DNA of 64,000 nucleotides from Clostridium pasteurianum DSM 525 = ATCC 6013 (GTDB taxonomy: Bacteria; Bacillota; Clostridia; Clostridiales; Clostridiaceae). Below, one piece after another: positions 54,837 through 63,804 of the stretch (positions are counted from its first letter, which is position 1; every line of letters starts with the position of its first letter). Both the position numbers and the translations under genes were made by a program. Below the pieces are notes generated by a model. The model was given only the letters and a program-made list of their open reading frames with translations, did not search any database and was not told the origin of the DNA. The stretch covers positions 3,254,384 through 3,318,383 of the forward strand of contig NZ_CP009268.1 in the NCBI RefSeq assembly GCF_000807255.1. Direction: 5' to 3'.

Positions 54837-54892
54837 ATATATTCTTCCTTGTTTCTATTTTATCAGAATTTTCTGTTATAATCTATATATTT

Positions 54893-55097
54893 CTAATCCA
54901 TTATCACTACACCAATCTAATGCAATTTTCTTGAATTTATCATCCTTAAATTTGTACCATTTCTTTTCTACGTTAAATCTTATGACTGCATCCTTAAATC
55001 TCCTAAAAGCTCCCTTTCCACTTAATGCATTTAATAGTTTATTGGATATTTTATCATTATCTAAGGAATAGTTTACACTTTTCAATTTCACAAGCAC
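54893..55097 (-). pseudogene. UPF0158 C-terminal fragment
   Basis: Nearly identical to 25111-25286 of the intact gene (encoding SGKGAFRRFKDAVIRFNVEK and KKIALDWCSDNGLEI), but with a different, short upstream sequence and no proper start. It abuts element D at 54849-54892. Confidence 0.8.
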
Positions 55098-55191
55098 TAT
55101 TTTCAGTTAGAAAGCAGCATGGCTTGCCTTTTATATCATATCCATTGATAGTTTCCTCTATAAAATAAAAATTCACCAGCTTAGCTAGTGG

Positions 55192-55228
55192 TCAGGCTGT
55201 TGCCATACATAATATGTCAACAGCCTGA
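55192..55228. other. Strong hairpin
   Basis: TCAGGCTGTTG (55192-55202) pairs perfectly with CAACAGCCTGA (55218-55228). There is no long T-run on either side, so the terminator role for the gene at 55363 (minus) is only possible. It lies in an otherwise empty spacer between a UPF0158 fragment and the next gene. Confidence 0.5.
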
Positions 55229-55362
55229 GATTATAAATCTATTATTATTGTATTTCTTCAAGTAATTTGTTCAATGTAAAAGTACCTCCATAAGTATAAA
55301 TTTAATTTTTTTAGATAATCCATTGAAAATAAACCTGATAGATATTTATAATGTTCATTTAC

Positions 55363-56442
55363 CTACCACAAATTCTCTAATTCTCTATTAACCATATCAA
55401 TATCAAATCTTTTGTAATCCTGACTGTCTCCCCATTGTTTCATACTCTCATATTCTTCATGCATAGGATTGCTCATAATTTCTACAAACTCTTCATATCC
55501 CTGTTCTCCGCCTACATCTTCTGGAGGTCTATCTCCACTTCCCTCCAAACAACAAGAATAATTCTTATCATAGTCAAAAATAACATCCTTAACTTTGATG
55601 ATATGCTGCCAATTATCTCCGTAGTCATATCTGTATTTCAGTTTTTTGTATTTAGGAAGATAATCTGAAAGCTTTACTTTACTTTCCATAACCATAGGAG
55701 TATCCATTTGATATTCAAAGTCTTCTTTACTTCCAACAATATTTATGATTGGTTCATCTCCTTCGTAAACTAGAAAATCATGCAGGTGATAATCTTTCCA
55801 ATCAAACAGTTTTTGCATTACTTTATGAAATTCTCCAAAGGTATAATTAAGAGGGACAATTACACTTCTCCATATATGAAATTTTTCTAGATCTAATTTT
55901 ACTTTTATTTTTATTGCCTTACACATAATACTGGAAATTTCATATCTTTTTTCTAATTCTTCATAAAATATTTCATTTGGATGTTTAGTTCCGCTTTTAC
56001 AATGAACATAAATAAAACCATATACTTTTTTAGCTAAATAGGTCTGAATAATGCTGTTTTCCACAATAAAATTAGAATATACTTCTGCAGCCTCGCAGCC
56101 TTTATTCATCCGTGAAACGAGAGTTCTATTTTGCGTTTTAGAGAAAACTATTTCCCCTGCATCTTGTAAATAATTTGAAATAATCTCCGGATTAATTCCA
56201 TCATCTACAAAAGTCCTATAAATCCCATCTACAATAAGTGAAGATATATTTTTAAAATCTTTTACCTTTAAACCATATAATATAACGGAATAACAGCTTG
56301 CATCATTCACAAGCACAACTGCTTTTCTTCTATTGATCTTTATAACATTTGCGTGCCAGGAAAATAAAGGGTCTTCTACCTCTGAAAGAGTAGTATTGAT
56401 TTTTAATTCATCTTGCAACTTTTTTGTACAGTTTATTATCAT
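55363..56442 (-). CDS. pRiA4b ORF-3-like protein with N-terminal DUF6933-type domain
   Basis: 359 aa in two parts. Residues 1-170 (MIINCTKKLQDELKI, VVLVNDASCYSVILYGL) resemble DUF6933; residues 180-359 are the plasmid pRiA4b ORF-3 domain (WRSVIVPLNYTFGEFHKVMQ, YDYGDNWQHIIKV, SCCLEGSGDRPPEDVGGEQG). The family occurs on plasmids and transposons and its role is not settled. A short decayed copy of the second part lies at 6307. Start ATG 56442; RBS weak (AGAAGGTA). Confidence 0.8.
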   Translation of the reverse strand: MIINCTKKLQDELKINTTLSEVEDPLFSWHANVIKINRRKAVVLVNDASCYSVILYGLKVKDFKNISSLIVDGIYRTFVDDGINPEIISNYLQDAGEIVFSKTQNRTLVSRMNKGCEAAEVYSNFIVENSIIQTYLAKKVYGFIYVHCKSGTKHPNEIFYEELEKRYEISSIMCKAIKIKVKLDLEKFHIWRSVIVPLNYTFGEFHKVMQKLFDWKDYHLHDFLVYEGDEPIINIVGSKEDFEYQMDTPMVMESKVKLSDYLPKYKKLKYRYDYGDNWQHIIKVKDVIFDYDKNYSCCLEGSGDRPPEDVGGEQGYEEFVEIMSNPMHEEYESMKQWGDSQDYKRFDIDMVNRELENLW

Positions 56443-56489
56443 AATAAATTTACCTTCTTATCATTTTTAAGTAAAATTATAAATCGACA

Positions 56490-56674
56490 GGTGACAGTCA
56501 CCATAGTGAGAGCTAAGTTCTCACTTACTTATTGCTCTGTTCTATTAACCAAACTTACTTACATTTTTTAACTGAGGGACTGACTCCTTAGTAAAGGGCT
56601 TGCCAGAACTTACTATTAATCCCCCTAGGAGATGACTGGAAGTCAGATCCTTGCTAGCGAACAAAGTGAGCTTG
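56490..56674. repeat. Rearranged cluster of repeat A pieces
   Basis: It contains GGGACTGACTCC with CTTGCCAGAACTT (the A end block in altered order), then CCCCCTAGGAGATGACTGGA and AGTCAGATCCTTGCTAGCGA, and the C module AACAAAGTGAGCTTGCTAGT. The last few bases adjoin the Uma2 stop. Confidence 0.75.
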
Positions 56675-57256
56675 CTAGTCACTCTCCATAAATATTTGTT
56701 TTAAATCTATAACTAATTTATCAAAAATACCTACTGAAATTGCATCTTTAATATTATAAACTTGCACTTCAGAATATTGTCCATTGTTATCTAATGTATA
56801 AACGAAAATATTATTATTTTTGTGATTTACTATCCAATATTCTTTTATGCCATACTTTTCATATAAATTTAACTTTTTTACATAATCTTGTGAAACCGTA
56901 GATGGAGATACAACCTCAATAACCATGTCTGGACTGCCTTTACAGCCTTTATCATCAAGTTTTTCTTTATCACATACTATAGTAATATCAGGCTGAACAA
57001 CATTCATAGAGTCTTCTTCTTTTTCATTTTTTTCAATTAACACTACATCAAATGGAGCAACGTAAACCTTACAACTTTTTCCCCTAAGATAATTTCCAAT
57101 CTGTAAAAAAAGCTCTCCTATAATCTCTTGATGTATTCTAGATGGTGCCGGACTCATTAAATAAGGCACGCCGTCAATTATCTCCCAAGTTTCATTTTCT
57201 GACCAATTTAAGTAATCACCATAAGTATATTTTTCTTTTTTTACTGGTATAGCCAT
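56675..57256 (-). CDS. Uma2 family (DUF820) putative nuclease
   Basis: 193 aa with the PDDEXK-like fold of Uma2: TWEIIDGVPYLMSPAPSRIH, FDVVLIE, NVVQPDITIVCD, GSPDMVIEVVSPST, KLNLYEKYGIKEYWIVN. Putative catalytic Asp and Glu lie in QPDITIV and MVIEVVSP. Cellular role unknown; these genes are often multi-copy. RBS TTGGAG precedes the ATG. A fragment copy lies at 53998-54068. Confidence 0.85.
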   Translation of the reverse strand: MAIPVKKEKYTYGDYLNWSENETWEIIDGVPYLMSPAPSRIHQEIIGELFLQIGNYLRGKSCKVYVAPFDVVLIEKNEKEEDSMNVVQPDITIVCDKEKLDDKGCKGSPDMVIEVVSPSTVSQDYVKKLNLYEKYGIKEYWIVNHKNNNIFVYTLDNNGQYSEVQVYNIKDAISVGIFDKLVIDLKQIFMESD

Positions 57257-57496
57257 ATTATCTCACTCCAATTATACTCATTTTTTATAGTTATTCCCCT
57301 TTACTGAATTCTTACAAATATATGTCCCTCTATTTTATCTCATTAGTTTTTACAATTTTTCTTATAATATCTATATTAAAATTCATCATGCTTTTTACCC
57401 TTTAAGTTTATGAATATAATAATATTATATCACAAGCATTGAATAATCTTAAGATGCTAATATCGGTCTGATTGTATAAAAATATTTTTTCTACTA

Positions 57497-57790
57497 TGGT
57501 GTCAGTCCCCTATCCAGGACAGAAAACTTTAGAAATTATATTTCCGCTTTTGAAGGAATAAATTTGATCATAACTTTTGGTGCTGCAGTATTAAATTTTA
57601 AAAAATCCATTATAAAAGTGCAGCAGGATGAATCACTGCTGCACTTTTTATATCAAAACAATTTGTGCTCACAATTTGTTCATGACCCCTAGAGGGTTTT
57701 CATAATCTTCCACAACTCTAGCTGCATTGTGGCCACACTTGTTTGCTGTCAGTCCCCAAGGAGATGACTGGCAGTCAGATTCTTACTACT
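57497..57790. repeat. Repeat A pieces around an orphan segment
   Basis: GGTGTCAGTCCCCTATCC (57499) and TGTCAGTCCCCAAGGAGATG with ACTGGCAGTCAGATTCTTAC (57749-57786) bracket about 240 bp. These hold a short open plus frame (NFRNYISAFEGINLIITFGA, unrecognised), a strong terminator and the orphan zinc-finger piece. Confidence 0.65.
57614..57650 (+). terminator. Intrinsic terminator
   Basis: AAAAGTGCAGCAG (57614-57626) pairs perfectly with CTGCTGCACTTTT (57636-57648), followed by TTATAT. No intact plus-strand gene precedes it, so it is probably the leftover end of a lost gene. Confidence 0.75.
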
Positions 57791-57853
57791 CAGATAATTT
57801 AGATGACAAAAAAGATTTTATCAACGAAATTATAATTGTTGCTAAAATCTTTT

Positions 57854-58417
57854 TCATTTTAAAATATCTCTACTCCATTCAGGAATTATATCTCTTCTCC
57901 ATTTAATTTTTCCCTTACATATATAAGCTATATATGTAAATTTATTTGTATTATCATATATATTTATTTCATTACATACACTTAATATTTCTTTTAAATT
58001 AACAAATGATTCATAATATCTTCTTTCTATAGCATCTTCCTCAATCCCGTGGCCACCTTCTAAAACCCTAATTTTAACTCTTTCCTTTGCAATATTAGGA
58101 TTATCAACTCCAATATAATTCATTACTACATAAAAACCTTTTTGTTTTGCTTTTTTTATGTTTTTAACAATACTTTTACCAGAAAGCGTAGTTTCTTGAT
58201 TAAAGGATATACTATTTTTAATATAAAAATTTATAAGTTTTATAGCCTCTCGTGCACATTTAATTTGAAGATTACTATCTTTCCATGAACCTATTCTTGC
58301 CACCATTTCATCGGTATTTATTCTATTTTCAGTTTTATTCATTTCATAGTAAATAGACTTATATATTGATGTTTTCCCAGCACCATTCACACCTGCAAAT
58401 ATAGTATATGTTGCCAT
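57854..58417 (-). CDS. Zeta-toxin-like kinase, intact copy
   Basis: A 187-aa P-loop protein: Walker A GVNGAGKTS (about residues 8-16), NTDEMVARIG and NQETTLSGKS like the substrate region of zeta toxins and related AAA kinases, then VVMNYIGVDNPNIAKERVKI and RVLEGGHGI. Zeta toxins phosphorylate UDP-N-acetylglucosamine; whether this short form does is not known. The stop-start overlap with the upstream 57-aa gene indicates a toxin/antitoxin pair. Three decayed copies occur in the window (27418, 39745, 41472). Confidence 0.75.
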   Translation of the reverse strand: MATYTIFAGVNGAGKTSIYKSIYYEMNKTENRINTDEMVARIGSWKDSNLQIKCAREAIKLINFYIKNSISFNQETTLSGKSIVKNIKKAKQKGFYVVMNYIGVDNPNIAKERVKIRVLEGGHGIEEDAIERRYYESFVNLKEILSVCNEINIYDNTNKFTYIAYICKGKIKWRRDIIPEWSRDILK

Positions 58418-58590
58418 TATTTTTTACCTATTACTTTTTCTTGTGCCTTTTGTAATGCCAAATCAGATAAATAAACATAAAAATCCTGTTCTTCTTTTGT
58501 TTTTGCCTTTTTAAACAATTCTCTTAGATCTTTATATGAATATATAAGAAACTGCTCATATAGATTATTTTGTTTATTTGTCCTTTCCAT
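58417..58590 (-). CDS. Putative antitoxin of the zeta-like toxin
   Basis: A 57-aa charged helical protein (NNLYEQFLIYSYKDLRELFK, EEQDFYVYLSDLALQKAQEK) ending one base into the toxin start. The ATG at 58590 is preferred over a longer frame because GGAGGCG lies 6 nt before it. The role is inferred from order, size and coupling; no known antitoxin motif was recognised. The leader contains TATTATA-type sequence and repeat A directly upstream. Confidence 0.65.
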   Translation of the reverse strand: MERTNKQNNLYEQFLIYSYKDLRELFKKAKTKEEQDFYVYLSDLALQKAQEKVIGKK

Positions 58591-58673
58591 AACATCGCCT
58601 CCAATAAAATTAACACCTTTATTATATATTATAATCAAAAAAATAATTTAAATAAACACACTTTTGTTTATTT

Positions 58674-58760
58674 TACCAAAATACAAGTCTTATGTTAAAA
58701 ATAGTGAGGAGATGACTGAAAGTCAGATTCTTGCTAGCTGAATTTAAAGCCTTAGCACGT
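58674..58760. repeat. Repeat A, left half
   Basis: ACAAGTCTTATGTTAAAAAT, GAGGAGATGACTGAAAGTCA, GATTCTTGCTAGCTGAATTT and AAAGCCTTAGCA. It is the upstream flank of the intact toxin/antitoxin pair; the same arrangement is seen at the remnant copies. Confidence 0.8.
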
Positions 58761-58810
58761 CTCTATATTCAATTCTCATTAAATTGCACCTCTATAGCCT
58801 CTAATGTTTT

Positions 58811-58954
58811 TCACCTCAACAAATATGCTTTTATTTCTTTTATATCTTTTGCCAGTTGTTCTTGATCGCTTTTTACTTCCTTTAAGTCGCTTTCTAATAT
58901 ATCAATTTTTTCCAGTTTATTCAATATTTTCTGTAGCAAATCATTATCACTCAT
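58811..58954 (-). CDS. Small coiled-coil protein (47 aa)
   Basis: RBS GGGGGTCG and ATG at 58954 open MSDNDLLQKILNKLEKIDIL and a heptad-patterned remainder (LKEVKSDQEQLAKDIKEIKA), ending AYLLR. It is an amphipathic coiled coil like many clostridial small proteins. It may be a truncated form of a longer family, since 47 aa is short. Confidence 0.5.
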   Translation of the reverse strand: MSDNDLLQKILNKLEKIDILESDLKEVKSDQEQLAKDIKEIKAYLLR

Positions 58955-59135
58955 TTTAACGACCCCCATATATTTATATTATACCTATATTTTATTACCT
59001 GTAAACTGCTTTTTATTACTGTTATGATAGCTACAAAGACTGTCTTTATACTAGCATTGACTGCTTTTTTAGCAAAACAAATTGTTAACAATATGTTAAT
59101 ATCTCCCAAGGGTGCTAATGAGCGCATCGAATTTG

Positions 59136-59990
59136 CTATTCATTTAACACTTCACCAACAAACCTTATATAGCTATAATGTGATTTTATCAGTTTTTTGC
59201 TCCAAAGAGTCTTTTCACTTTTATCACGATGAAGAATTACCCTACCATTTATAACAATATCCCATCCATTTTCTTTTGTAATAACATGATTATATAATAT
59301 CACTTTGATATTCATTCCATCAATTACTTTATATGGAGACTCAGCAACCTTATCACCTTGTATAAATGATGGTTCTATATATTTTTTATTAACTATAATT
59401 TTAAAACCACACTGTAATTTATATCTATATTTCATTGAAATCTCTTCTATTAATTCTTTTTTAAATTTAAAGTCAGAAAATTTTCTAGAAATTTCATTAT
59501 ACAAATTGCGTATATTTATTGTTAATCCTTGAAATATGTTTTCATTATATTCAACCTTAGTTACATATAAATCCCAATCATTTTTCATTCCCCACTTATC
59601 CACATCAATAATCATTTTACATGAATAATCACTTCTGTTAGACGTAATTGTAATGATTTTACCAAATTTCAAGAATGCTCTTTTAAGCCCTATACCGTGC
59701 CCACTCTTATAATCTAATGAACTACCTATCTTAAGAGCCCCACCAAGCACTTTCTTACGTGAAATTCCTCCACAATTGTCACTTATTTGGAATTGTGAAT
59801 TATCAAATTCTAAAGAAACAAAAAATTTATCTAATTTATTGTAATGTGTTATAAATTCTGCAGCTTTTATTGAATTATCAATTAAATCGAATATTGCTGC
59901 TTGAATTCTTATATCTTTAGTTATAGTATTAATAATAAATTCTCTTGTAGGAGCTGCATCAATCTTACTATTTTTCATAAATATACTCAT
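59136..59990 (-). CDS. GHKL ATPase, probably C-terminally truncated
   Basis: 284 aa with a HSP90/MORC-type ATP-binding fold: FDLIDNSIKAAEF (N-box, about residues 33-45), ISDNCGGISRKKV (G1) and GHGIGLKRAFLKFG (G2). A transducer-like region follows to FVGEVLNE. Relatives of this kind are usually longer; just past the stop another frame reads MNSKFDALISTLGRY, so a frameshift or truncation is likely. It follows the SF1 helicase gene on the same strand, 146 nt away, suggesting a two-gene defence-like unit. Confidence 0.7.
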   Translation of the reverse strand: MSIFMKNSKIDAAPTREFIINTITKDIRIQAAIFDLIDNSIKAAEFITHYNKLDKFFVSLEFDNSQFQISDNCGGISRKKVLGGALKIGSSLDYKSGHGIGLKRAFLKFGKIITITSNRSDYSCKMIIDVDKWGMKNDWDLYVTKVEYNENIFQGLTINIRNLYNEISRKFSDFKFKKELIEEISMKYRYKLQCGFKIIVNKKYIEPSFIQGDKVAESPYKVIDGMNIKVILYNHVITKENGWDIVINGRVILHRDKSEKTLWSKKLIKSHYSYIRFVGEVLNE

Positions 59991-60136
59991 AAAATTGTTT
60001 TCAAACTATATTTATTAAAGTTTTTAAGGAAATATGTTTATATACTCTAGTGGCAATCACAAATTTACAATTTCTTCCACAGTGTTACGACCTCTGAGGT
60101 CATAGAAACAACCGGAAGTTATTTCTTACTAAATAT
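59991..60136. other. Spacer with divergent repeat
   Basis: CTTCCACAGTGTTACGACCT, CTGAGGTCATAGAAACAACC and GGAAGTTATTTCTTACTAAA look like a highly diverged B-type module (dyad ACCTCTGAGGT). No gene. Confidence 0.4.
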
Positions 60137-62948
60137 TTAAATTTCATTATCTTTATTATTACCATCCCCGCTAGACTCTTCAATAATCATATCCAGCATT
60201 TCAATTAACTTCTCCTTTTCACCACTCTCATTAGTGGCAGCTCTAAGAATCGGCAATTCTATTTGATTTAATATTTTATCTTTTATTTTGTCTCTCCTTA
60301 TTTGATCTTTATTATTCCTATGATTCTCATGTCCATCTACCTCTACAACTAATACTGGTTCTTTATCTAACTTATTGAATATTAAGAAATCAACATGAGT
60401 CCATGGATTTTCAGCAAATTTTCTTTGCTCATAATCTAGTTTTGTAAAATCTTTTACTATAGAATTTAGAGGTATATGAATAACACATTTAAAGGATATA
60501 TATTCAGGATAAGACAGCACTTCTTCAATTACACTATACATTAGATTTTCTGATTTATATTCAGAAATATGTTTGCTTGAAGCCATTATTTCCAAAAGCT
60601 TTTCGGAGTACTCGCTGTACAATAAATCAAACACTGAAACCTTTGGGCTGTCTATTACGGCATCTTCTAATGAGTTATACTGTATATATCTAGTTAAATC
60701 CCCAATATTGGTTCCATGCTGTTTAAACAATTTATTTGATGTAACCATTATAAATTCTTTTACGGCACGGGATACAGCTACGTTTATTAAATTTTCATCA
60801 TCAACAAAAGGATTTATATAATTTGCCACTGTAGAAAATATAATTGTATCCTTTTCTCTTCCTTGAAATTTATGTACAGTATCTATTTCTATTTTTGTTT
60901 TTTCAAAGTATTTATTAGCTTCTATAACCTGCTTTCTATAGGGACATATAATTCCTACTTTACTGCTGTCCACATACTTATCTTTATCAGCATTAATAAT
61001 TTCATCTCTAATAACCTCTATCTGCCTTAAATTATACCAGCCTTTTTCATTACCATATCTATCTTTACGTGCATGATTTCCTGGGGCTGTTTTATAAATT
61101 TTTAAAGGTACATCATTTTCATTTTCTTCAGTCATAATTACGAGTTGATTATCATAAAATTTTTCATTGCAGAATCCTATTATTTGAGGGTGACATCTAT
61201 AATGCTCACTTAATAAAGTCCTTGGCAATTCATCTTTATGTAATTTCATTAAAGAAGCTATAATGCTATATTTACTGTAATTATAAGCTTCTCCAATATT
61301 ACTTTCATGAAAAATATCGTCACTTATTTTCTTTATATTTGATGAGACAATTTGCGGTAATTGTTTTACATCCCCCACAATAACTACATTCTTGCAGCAA
61401 GCAAGAGCTAATGATGCTGTAACTAAATCTACCTGTGAAGCTTCATCAATAATTAAATAATCAAACAGATAATTTTCTGATATGCAGGTCATTATTGAAT
61501 TAGTTGTACTTAATATAACAGGATAATCCTTTATAAATTCTTTAAAATTATACTTAAAGCTTTTTACGGTATACTTACTTCTACTTCCCTTAGAATATCT
61601 CTTCTGAATGGATATTTTAAATATTTTTGAAGATATATCTATAAATTGTTCCATTAGTTTTTCATAGCTTCCATCTTTTAAAGCACTTTCTAAAGAAGCT
61701 ATTTTCTGTTCTGTTTTTTCAATTATTCTATTATAATAATCCCTTTTAAGTGAAGCAATTACAATATTTTGATTTTCACTTATATACTTGAATTTATAAA
61801 TTCCATAGTCTACAAACAAAACAATTCTACTCAATAATTTTATGTAATTATTCCTCAACATAAGCCTTTCAAGGTATGGCATAAAATTTAATATCAAATC
61901 ACTTGACCATTTTCTAAAGAGAGAATATTTAGAGGTACTAATATATTCCTCGTTAAAATAAGCTTCAAAATATTTCTGCTCTACTTTAAATTTGGAAAGT
62001 TGTTCTTTTAGTTTTACCATTTCATTTTGCTTCTTAAGCAGATCATTTAAATCCTTATCTATACCTTGAAGTTTATCATATAAACTCTTTTCCTCTAAAG
62101 CTTCCACATTCCATTCTTTTAAATCAGAAATATCTGTCTGTTTATTCTCAAAAAAATCAACCTTATTATCATATTTACCCAGTAATGCAGTTATAAATCC
62201 ATATACATTTTTTTCAAGCTTCTCTTGAACATTAGCCGTTGCAGAATTATTGCCAGATACAACAGCAACAGTTTTTCCATTGCACACTGCATTTCCAATA
62301 ATATTTAATATAGTCTGTGTTTTGCCCGTTCCAGGAGGCCCTTCAATAACACTAATAGAATTCTCAAGGGCTGTATTTACTGCTTTCTTTTGACTTAAAT
62401 TAAATCCAAAAGGAAATATTGTAGTATTGTTATATGTATGTTTTTTAATACTTTTTCCTGATAAGTAAGTTGACAGCACACTATTTTCACTAATCTTAGT
62501 TATCTTTTTGTATAAATCAAATAATGCGCTTCTTCCATCTTCAGTAACACTTATATATGGTGATAATTTCTTAAAATATTCAAAAACTGCTTTAGCCTGC
62601 TTGGAATTAAGACATGAATTTTCATAAGCAACTTTTGACTTATGATAGACCTCCGTTTTGCCTTTAACTTCAATTATTTTTATATATTCTCCAAAATCAA
62701 GCACTAGGGATGCCTCTCTTACAGGAAATCCAGATACATATACAATAATCTGATTCAAATTAACTTTTTTAGGCGATTCAAGTATAAGTATATTTGAAGA
62801 ATTATAGCTGTAAACTCTGCTGGGACTTTTTATATAAGTTACTTCAATTTTATCTTGTAAATATTTTAAATAATTTATCTTACCAGTTTTATCTTCAAAT
62901 TTTTTTGTCTTGCTGTTTTTTACTAAAACTAATTTTGTATATGTCCAT
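60137..62948 (-). CDS. SF1 helicase with C-terminal DUF2726-like nuclease domain, frameshift near the start
   Basis: About 930 codons. Helicase core: VIEGPPGTGKTQTILNII (Walker A), LIIDEASQVDL (motif II), GDVKQLPQIV (III), LSEHYRCHPQIIGFCN, DTVHKFQGREKDTIIFS and NVAVSRAVKEF, a DNA2/NAM7-type enzyme. The end has VDFLIFNKLDKEPVLVVEVD, a Vsr/DUF2726-like nuclease site. The main frame is open from 62974 but lacks a standard start until TTG 62758. A good start (AAGGAG, ATG 62948) lies in another frame and reaches the main frame if one A is removed from the run at 62900-62906. Domain order suits phage-defence helicase-nucleases. Confidence 0.75.
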
Positions 62949-63031
62949 TTAGGTCTCCTTGAAAATTTTATAATTTATCTGTAAGTTTTCTAATATAATA
63001 CTAGATACATGTAAAATATTAAATTTCTTGT

Positions 63032-63155
63032 TGTAATTAGCAAGCATAAGCTTCCAGTTTCTGCTATGACCTCAAATATACAAGCTTTCGAAAATCTTTT
63101 ACTATTTTTTCCAAGTAACTGTTACCTTTGCGAAGAAGGAACGACTGAGCTTGCT
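63032..63155. repeat. Repeat B copy
   Basis: TTAGCAAGCATAAGCTTCCA, GTTTCTGCTATGACCTCAAA, CTTTCGAAAATCTTTTACTA, AAGTAACTGTTACCTTTGCG and AAGGAACGACTGAGCTTGCT. Here the left edge carries the TAGCAAG end of repeat A, linking the two families. Confidence 0.85.
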
Positions 63156-63157
63156 AC

Positions 63158-63442
63158 TTCTGGTCTTTTGGTAAATATATGGTAAGGTCTCAAGAGGCTA
63201 TAGAGAAATATGTTAACTTACTGGCTATCGCCTACAGTTTTACGGTAATATTACCTTTTATAAATAAAGCTTTTTCGAAATACCAATTTAAGAGTCCCCA
63301 GGTAACTAAAAATACTATATCTTACCAAATGTCAAAAGAATTAATATTACGCACTTTCGTGCAAAAGCTACAAAAGAACAAAATTCAAGAAGAAGTTCTA
63401 AAGGTAATTAATTCCTTGGCTTCTCAAGATAACGCTAGTTAA
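63158..63442 (+). pseudogene. DDE transposase C-terminal fragment
   Basis: The plus frame beginning right at the end of repeat B reads FWSFGKYMVRSQEAIEKYVN and LLAIAYSFTVILPFINKAF, ending SLASQDNAS. This is the C-terminal tail of an IS4/IS1182-like transposase (KY.VRS.EAI..Y..L). No start, catalytic core or left end remains. Its 3-prime end overlaps and replaces the end of mazF. Confidence 0.65.
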
Positions 63443-63704
63443 TTTTATTGTAAAGTGGTGTATGTTCTAATAAAACAGTAGAATTCATATTTAATCTACT
63501 ATCTTCACAATTAAGCTCTACATGCATAGATATTTTCATTTTACTCATTTTTGCAGTTATCATTGCAACAATTACTTCTGTTGAGTATTCATTTGCTGCA
63601 TCATTTTGTATAATAATAACTGGTCTTTTCCCACATATTTCATTTCCTATGACTGGTGAAATATCTGCAAAAAATATATCCCCTCTATTAAACATATTCC
63701 TCAT
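63435..63704 (-). pseudogene. MazF/PemK-like toxin, C-terminus lost
   Basis: 89 codons: RGDIFFADISPVIGNEICGK, RPVIIIQNDAANEYSTEVIV, MITAKMSKM and NMNSTVLLEH. This is the first two thirds of a PemK/MazF endoribonuclease. After LLEH the residues TPLYNKIN are foreign; the normal tail (about 25 residues) is replaced by the transposase fragment. No mazE-like gene was seen upstream within the 100 nt available. Confidence 0.75.
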
Positions 63705-63804
63705 TTTAATCCCTCAATTTCTAATATAATTAAACACTCCATATCCTATTTTAATTTATGTATACATCCCAATTTTAACATTATTAATTAAGTAATTACA
63801 AATT

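Noticed and set aside
57540-57715. Plus-strand frame with a membrane-like segment before the terminator at 57614
   Set aside because: No start or RBS, runs through the terminator stem and ends in repeat sequence; kept only as an orphan piece inside the repeat entry.
22039-63155. CRISPR array
   Set aside because: The recurring repeats A and B are long, mosaic and far apart, with no regular spacers and no cas genes.
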